10,530 nucleotides of DNA. Source: Sutterellaceae bacterium (GTDB lineage Bacteria > Pseudomonadota > Gammaproteobacteria > Burkholderiales > Burkholderiaceae_F). The stretch lies in the NCBI GenBank assembly GCA_030531135.1, contig JAUNOJ010000046.1, positions 1 to 10,530 of the forward strand, in the 5' to 3' direction. The notes below the pieces were generated by a model. The model made no database searches. It worked only from the letters and a program-made list of their open reading frames with translations, and was not told the DNA's origin. The translations under genes and the position numbers were made by a program. Shown piece after piece: positions 6,944-10,530 of the stretch (positions within the stretch are counted from its first letter, which is position 1; each line of letters opens with the position of its first letter).

Positions 6944-8455
6944 TTAACCGAACCCGATCGGGCGGTGCTTGTTTTCTTTCTTCAAGCTGCACTCGGTCTG
7001 AAGACGCCCGACAAAGTCCTCGGCGTCCGTAATGGGATGAAAGCCCGCTTGACGAGCGACCGCCGCAAAGTCGCCCGGCGTCACGAAAGACAATTCGCGC
7101 GCTTGACGCAAGACGGCAGGCGTCACGGAATCCCGAATGCCGAACTGCTCGGTATAAGACTCAAACAAGGCTTGTGCCTGATTTTCGGTCATGGCATCGA
7201 ACTTCACCTTGATGTCAAAGCGACGAATGCTCGCGGGATCGAGCGTATCGACCAAGTTGGTGGTGGCGATAAAGATCCCGTCGAAGGTTTCGATCTGGGT
7301 GAGCATTTCGTTCACCTGCGTCGTCTCCCACGAGTGCATGCTCTTGGTGCGGTCTTGTAAGAACGAATCCGCCTCGTCGATCAAGAGTACGGCACCTTCT
7401 GCCTTGGCTTCGCGGAAAGCGGCGGCAATGTTTTGTTCGGTCATGCCGACATAACAATCGAGAAGGTCGGAAGCGCGCTTCACTACCAAGGGCTTATTCA
7501 ACTTTTCGGCCAACCACGCGGCGTAGGCCGACTTGCCCGTACCCGGAACACCGTAAAGACAGAGTCTTGCCTGAGGGCGACGACCGATGCCTTCGATCAA
7601 TTGCTCAAGATCGGCATCGGCATTGACATAGTCAAGCGAATAGACCTTTTGTACCGAGTTGGAGGCTGTTTGCACCAAGTCTTTACCCTGGGCGCGCAGG
7701 GTTTCGTTCACCAAATTGACCATGAGGTTGTCGCGTGTCATGCCGGCCGTAGGTTCAACGGTATCCAAGACTTTAAGCGCTCGAGAAATGATCGCAGGCG
7801 ACAAGTCCTTGGCGCGCGAGAGGCGCTCGCACAAGTCAGGCGACAACGTGGTGCCGGCGAGCTTGTCGACAATCTTGCGACGCTGGCTCTTGGTGGGCTG
7901 CGCCACTTCGAGCAAAATATCGAAACGGCGAATCATGGCCGGATCCATGGTATGCAAAGAGTTCGTCATCCAGATCGTGGGACAGGCGTTGGTTTCGAGC
8001 AAGCGATTGATTTGGGCCTTGTTTTTGCGCAAAGGCGTATTCATATTGATCCCGAAAAACGAGATGCCGGCAGAAAAGATGTCTTCGGCTTCGTCCAAAA
8101 GCAACAGGGCACGGTCGTTGCTTTTGAGCAAGTGGCCCGCCACCTGCCAGTGATCCAAACGCGTATTGTCGCCCACACGGCCGGAGCCCTCCTTGGTGGC
8201 AATTTCATAGGTGCACGCGCCCAACTCCTGCCCCAAGACGCGGGAAAGTTCGGTTTTGCCGGTGCCGGGGTCTCCGTACAAAAGGATGTTGACGCCGGCA
8301 CGATGCTGTTGCAATGCGAGCTTTAAGTACGGCAGCAACGTAGTTTTCACGCGCGGAATATGGTCGAAGTCGTCCAACGTCAACTCAGGCGTTTGACCGG
8401 TGGAAAAACGGCTTTCCAGGAAGTCTTTTTCCGTCACGCGCGTTTCGAGCAACAC
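6944..8455 (-). CDS. Double AAA+ ATPase, copy 3, D1 and D2 part downstream of a frameshift
   Basis: Main part of the first gene of the operon. D1 has Walker A GDPGTGKTE (K67 counted from 8455), Walker B LLLDEAED (D121, E122), sensor 1 WMTNSL and MIRRFD. D2 has Walker A GVPGTGKSA (K308), LDCYVGMTEQN where the other copies have LGETENN, Walker B LLIDEADSF (D360, E361), IATTNL and IRRFD. The end matches the other copies (TPGDFAAVARQAGF, then PIGFG). All catalytic residues are present. The GTG at 8455 is just the first possible start; it has no ribosome site, and homology to the paralogues continues in this frame upstream to about 8508 (NRDFEDIYSFNDAIDEG). The real gene therefore begins at 9153 and changes frame near 8510-8516. 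D2 is noticeably more divergent from copies 1 and 2 than those are from each other. Confidence 0.78.
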   Translation of the reverse strand: MLLETRVTEKDFLESRFSTGQTPELTLDDFDHIPRVKTTLLPYLKLALQQHRAGVNILLYGDPGTGKTELSRVLGQELGACTYEIATKEGSGRVGDNTRLDHWQVAGHLLKSNDRALLLLDEAEDIFSAGISFFGINMNTPLRKNKAQINRLLETNACPTIWMTNSLHTMDPAMIRRFDILLEVAQPTKSQRRKIVDKLAGTTLSPDLCERLSRAKDLSPAIISRALKVLDTVEPTAGMTRDNLMVNLVNETLRAQGKDLVQTASNSVQKVYSLDYVNADADLEQLIEGIGRRPQARLCLYGVPGTGKSAYAAWLAEKLNKPLVVKRASDLLDCYVGMTEQNIAAAFREAKAEGAVLLIDEADSFLQDRTKSMHSWETTQVNEMLTQIETFDGIFIATTNLVDTLDPASIRRFDIKVKFDAMTENQAQALFESYTEQFGIRDSVTPAVLRQARELSFVTPGDFAAVARQAGFHPITDAEDFVGRLQTECSLKKENKHRPIGFG

Positions 8456-9153
8456 GCCCTCATCAATCGCGTCGTTAAAAGAATAAATGTCTTCGAAGTC
8501 GCGATTGGCGCCCCGTCGATTTTAATGAGCGAGGTCATCAAGGCGGAATCCTGCTGCAAAATCTTGCGCACCTTCGAAAGTTCAATACCGGTCGCGCAAG
8601 AGACGACTTCCCCCATGAGCTTGACGCCGCCCGCTTCATAAATAAAGAGGTTGGCAATGCTGCGCATGTTGCCCGAGCTTTTGACCAGCAACAGGTACGC
8701 AAAGACGATTTTTTCATCTTCCGAGAGCCCGAAAAGACGCGCGATCATCTCGAGATTTTCGTTTAAAGGAGAATAAAAGAGCGGTTTGGTGCGCGCATCG
8801 GCTTCGCATGCGGCCAAACCGTCTTGCAATTCTTTGAAAATTTCATCGAAATGAGCAATGCCGGCAAACTTGTGCGTACGCATCACTTCGACTTGACTGC
8901 CGAAATCCTCCGGAAAACCGCGTCGACCGAGCTCGGCTTCATCTTGGAATGCTTCTGCCATATCGTGCACGCGTTGCGCAAAATCATTCAAGCCCCTGAC
9001 CTGCAAACTGAAGTCGCAATAGCGCCCTTCAAAGGTGGAGTATTCCAATGCTTTCCAAGCCTCGGCATTCACCAAAAGACGCAAGGTCCACAGTTCGCTT
9101 GCCAGATGCCACGGCGCCATCTTGCCGTTTAAAGATGTCAGACGATTTGCCAT
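8434..9153 (-). CDS. Double AAA+ ATPase, copy 3, N-domain part upstream of the frameshift
   Basis: Reads as the N-domain of the AAA+ paralogues: HLASELWTLRLLVNAEAW near the start, ACEADARTKPLFYSPLNENLEMIARLF in the middle and VVSCATGIELSKVRKIL towards the end. After SLIKIDGAP, about codon 213, the frame loses homology and ends in an unrelated tail at 8434. The paralogue-like continuation lies in the frame reached by one missing base at 8510-8516. With a GGGGG run instead of GGGG it would read DGGANRDF and join the D1/D2 part as a protein of about 736 residues. The start at 9153 (MANRLTSL) is chosen because it aligns with the N-termini of the other copies; an in-frame ATG at 9201 would add 16 residues but has no ribosome site. 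It could be a true frameshift, a variable state or a sequencing error. Confidence 0.75.
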   Translation of the reverse strand: MANRLTSLNGKMAPWHLASELWTLRLLVNAEAWKALEYSTFEGRYCDFSLQVRGLNDFAQRVHDMAEAFQDEAELGRRGFPEDFGSQVEVMRTHKFAGIAHFDEIFKELQDGLAACEADARTKPLFYSPLNENLEMIARLFGLSEDEKIVFAYLLLVKSSGNMRSIANLFIYEAGGVKLMGEVVSCATGIELSKVRKILQQDSALMTSLIKIDGAPIATSKTFILLTTRLMRACCSKRA

Positions 9154-9221
9154 TGTTCGTTTTTCCAAAAATTTGTCGAAAGAAAAATTGTCGATTTTCA
9201 TGGCACGTATGGTAAATCGTG

Positions 9222-9285
9222 ATGCGTCAGTTTATGACGCATGCAAACATTGTCCGGCCCTGTTCGGTTGCATCATAAACTGACG
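9222..9285. promoter_or_regulatory. Divergent control region with a palindromic operator-like site and an inverted second copy
   Basis: Between the divergent genes, 9222-9242 is a perfect palindrome ATGCGTCA-GTTTA-TGACGCAT. The sequence CGTCAGTTTATGACGC (9225-9240) recurs in inverted orientation at 9285-9270 with 15 of 16 bases matching. The centres are about 46 bp apart. ATGCAA (9241-9246) and TTGCAT (9268-9273) are also complementary, so the block can fold as one long hairpin. Two operator sites for a dimeric regulator controlling both directions is the natural reading. Candidate promoter hexamers fall inside: CGGACA and TAAACT with a 16-bp spacer on the minus strand, TTGTCC and CATAAA with an 18-bp spacer on the plus strand. 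These are weak matches. No regulator gene is in the window. Confidence 0.5.
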
Positions 9286-9337
9286 TTTTAGGTTTTAAGA
9301 TTCGAAGCATCAGCAAACCTAACTGTGGAGACACAAA

Positions 9338-10530
9338 ATGTCCGATCAAACTTACGTCAACGGCTATGCCGTTCTTTTCGACAACATTCTCTATAAGCTC
9401 GATCCCGCTTTTTTGGCCGATCTCTTTGATCGCGGCGTCGATCCTTTTGAGACGCATCCCGAACGCGACGAGCTCGCCATGCGTTTTGCTCGCAGCAACC
9501 ATCATGGCCTGCAAGAAGCCGCCGCACGTTCCGAAGGCTTGCCCGCAGACGACGTCAAAGCGTTGGCCGACAGCCGCAACTACAAGGTTCGTCTGGCTTT
9601 GGCCGACAACCTCGATGCCCTTGCCAAGTTGAGCGTCGACGATCTCGTTTGGCTTGGTCAAGCAGATATCAAAATCGCCGATAACATGTTGTACACGCTA
9701 AAAGACGGCGATCCGAAATTGCATCACCGAGTGACAGAACGACTCTTGGCCGACTACGAGGCCGGCGACGTCGGTCACGAACGTGACAGCCGCATTGCCC
9801 ATTGCGTGCGCGTGCATGCACGCCGCATCATGGCAGATACCCTTAATCTCGAACCGACGCATTCGCACCCCGGGTTTAGGGGCAAACTCTGCACGATGCG
9901 AATGAAGTACCCGCCCGTTAAGAATCGCGCCCTTTTGTACTCGGGCTACGACTACTTCACACTTGATCCCGAAGAAGTCACCCAAATCATCGATCGTCTT
10001 TGGGAAGACAAGGAAAAACGTCGCGCAATCGTCAAGCGCCACCTTGACTGGCTCTTGCGTTATCCCGATCTCGAAGTCGTCGAACATGTGGCCGAACATT
10101 GCAAGATGCCGGCCGAAGCTTTGGAAAAGTTCCTCAAGATCGGTTGCCACGATGTCGGCATGGCTGCGATGCAAAACGACAATGCCCACTTGTTAAGCGA
10201 CTTCGCAATCAAAAACTTCATCTATAACGATGCTTCGGCCTTGGCTGACCTTGTCTGCCACTATAAGCCGGAATTGACCGATCGCTTGATCGCCCTTTAT
10301 GAAGAAGACAAGTGTCTGGGCTATGTGATTGCCGAATATCGCAAAGAAGAAGAACGCCGTGAGCATTTCTTTGAAGACGATGACGACGATCTCGAAGATG
10401 CCGAGGTTGACGAAACCGACGAGGATAACGAGACCGAGAATCAAGAGTCGACTTATCTCGACAAGTGCTTCGAGCAAGACGACGAGGAAGATGACTTTGA
10501 CGAAGAAGAGCCGGAAGAAGAGTCCGGCGC
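9338..10530 (+). CDS. Unknown protein with helical-repeat-like region and strongly acidic C-terminal tail (3' end outside window)
   Basis: Starts at ATG 9338 with GGAG (9326-9329) at good spacing and stays open to the window edge, 397 codons. It begins MSDQTYVNGYAVLFDN. I do not recognise a family. Residues ~78-130 (RNYKVRLALADNLDAL, then LGQADIKIADNMLY) look like helical repeats of the kind in which each unit has a conserved VR/ALA-x-N element. The middle part (residues ~170-340) is mainly helical in composition, with MRMKYPPVKNRALLYSGYDYF as a distinct block. From about residue 345 on it becomes extremely acidic (runs such as EDDDDDLEDAE and DDEEDDFDEEEPEEE), likely disordered. No signal peptide or transmembrane segment is visible. 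It is divergent from the AAA+ operon and shares its control region, so co-regulation is plausible. Codon use is like that of its neighbours. Confidence 0.8.
   Translation, partial: MSDQTYVNGYAVLFDNILYKLDPAFLADLFDRGVDPFETHPERDELAMRFARSNHHGLQEAAARSEGLPADDVKALADSRNYKVRLALADNLDALAKLSVDDLVWLGQADIKIADNMLYTLKDGDPKLHHRVTERLLADYEAGDVGHERDSRIAHCVRVHARRIMADTLNLEPTHSHPGFRGKLCTMRMKYPPVKNRALLYSGYDYFTLDPEEVTQIIDRLWEDKEKRRAIVKRHLDWLLRYPDLEVVEHVAEHCKMPAEALEKFLKIGCHDVGMAAMQNDNAHLLSDFAIKNFIYNDASALADLVCHYKPELTDRLIALYEEDKCLGYVIAEYRKEEERREHFFEDDDDDLEDAEVDETDEDNETENQESTYLDKCFEQDDEEDDFDEEEPEEESG

Noticed and set aside
7433..8326. Long open frame of about 297 codons on the plus strand opposite copy 3
   Set aside because: It lies wholly antisense to a clear AAA+ gene, has low-complexity His/Arg/Gly-rich composition and no recognisable domain; the opposite frame carries conserved motifs.
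8434..8530. Programmed -1 frameshift joining the copy 3 reading frames
   Set aside because: No canonical slippery heptamer in the right register near the frame change; a simple base loss in the G run is the more economical reading.
9154..9201. ATG at 9201 as the start of copy 3
   Set aside because: No ribosome site, and the extra 16 residues have no counterpart in copies 1 and 2, while MANRLTSL at 9153 aligns with their N-termini.
9227..9661. Minus-strand open frame opposite the start of the 9338 gene
   Set aside because: The plus-strand frame has a good ribosome site and runs uninterrupted to the window end; the minus frame would cover the operator region and shows no family motifs.

Overview
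The window looks like a mid-GC betaproteobacterial chromosome. It holds a lipopolysaccharide heptose gene (gmhB) and the remnant of a ProX/YbaK-type prolyl-tRNA editing gene, and the general character suggests a Sutterellaceae-like gut Burkholderiales. That placement is an impression from the protein sequences and was not searched.

Layout. (1) 2-292 (+): the C-terminal part of gmhB. (2) 301-2043 (-): an apparently complete IS200/IS605-type element carrying only a long tnpB and no tnpA. Both ends can be read: two matching subterminal hairpins, a TTGAT target motif beside the left end, and a TTCAAT right end that stops 8 bp after the gmhB stop codon. (3) 1935-2330 (-): a ProX-like gene cut at codon 96 exactly at the left end of the IS. 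Its missing 3' half is not on the other side of the element, so the locus has been rearranged or partly deleted. (4) 2368-9153 (-): a head-to-tail operon of three paralogous genes, each for a ~740-760-residue protein with an N-terminal helical domain of ~280 residues, two AAA+ ATPase modules (D1, D2) and the same C-terminal motif (PIGFG). Only the middle copy (4663-6933) is intact. The promoter-distal copy has a premature TAA followed directly by ATG and a degenerate D1 Walker A and B. The promoter-proximal copy has a one-base frameshift in the N-domain. (5) 9154-9337: a divergent intergenic region with a perfect 21-bp palindrome and a matching inverted copy 46 bp away, a good candidate operator. 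(6) 9338 to the end (+): an unknown, probably helical-repeat protein with a strongly acidic tail, open at the window edge.

How it may work. The three AAA+ proteins resemble double-ring or double-module remodelling ATPases whose N-domains have diverged while D2 and the C-terminal motif stayed conserved. This suggests paralogues that share a mechanism or partner but recognise different targets. The divergently transcribed acidic protein shares the control region and could be a partner, but nothing in the sequence proves this. The IS is an unrelated insertion at the downstream end of the operon.
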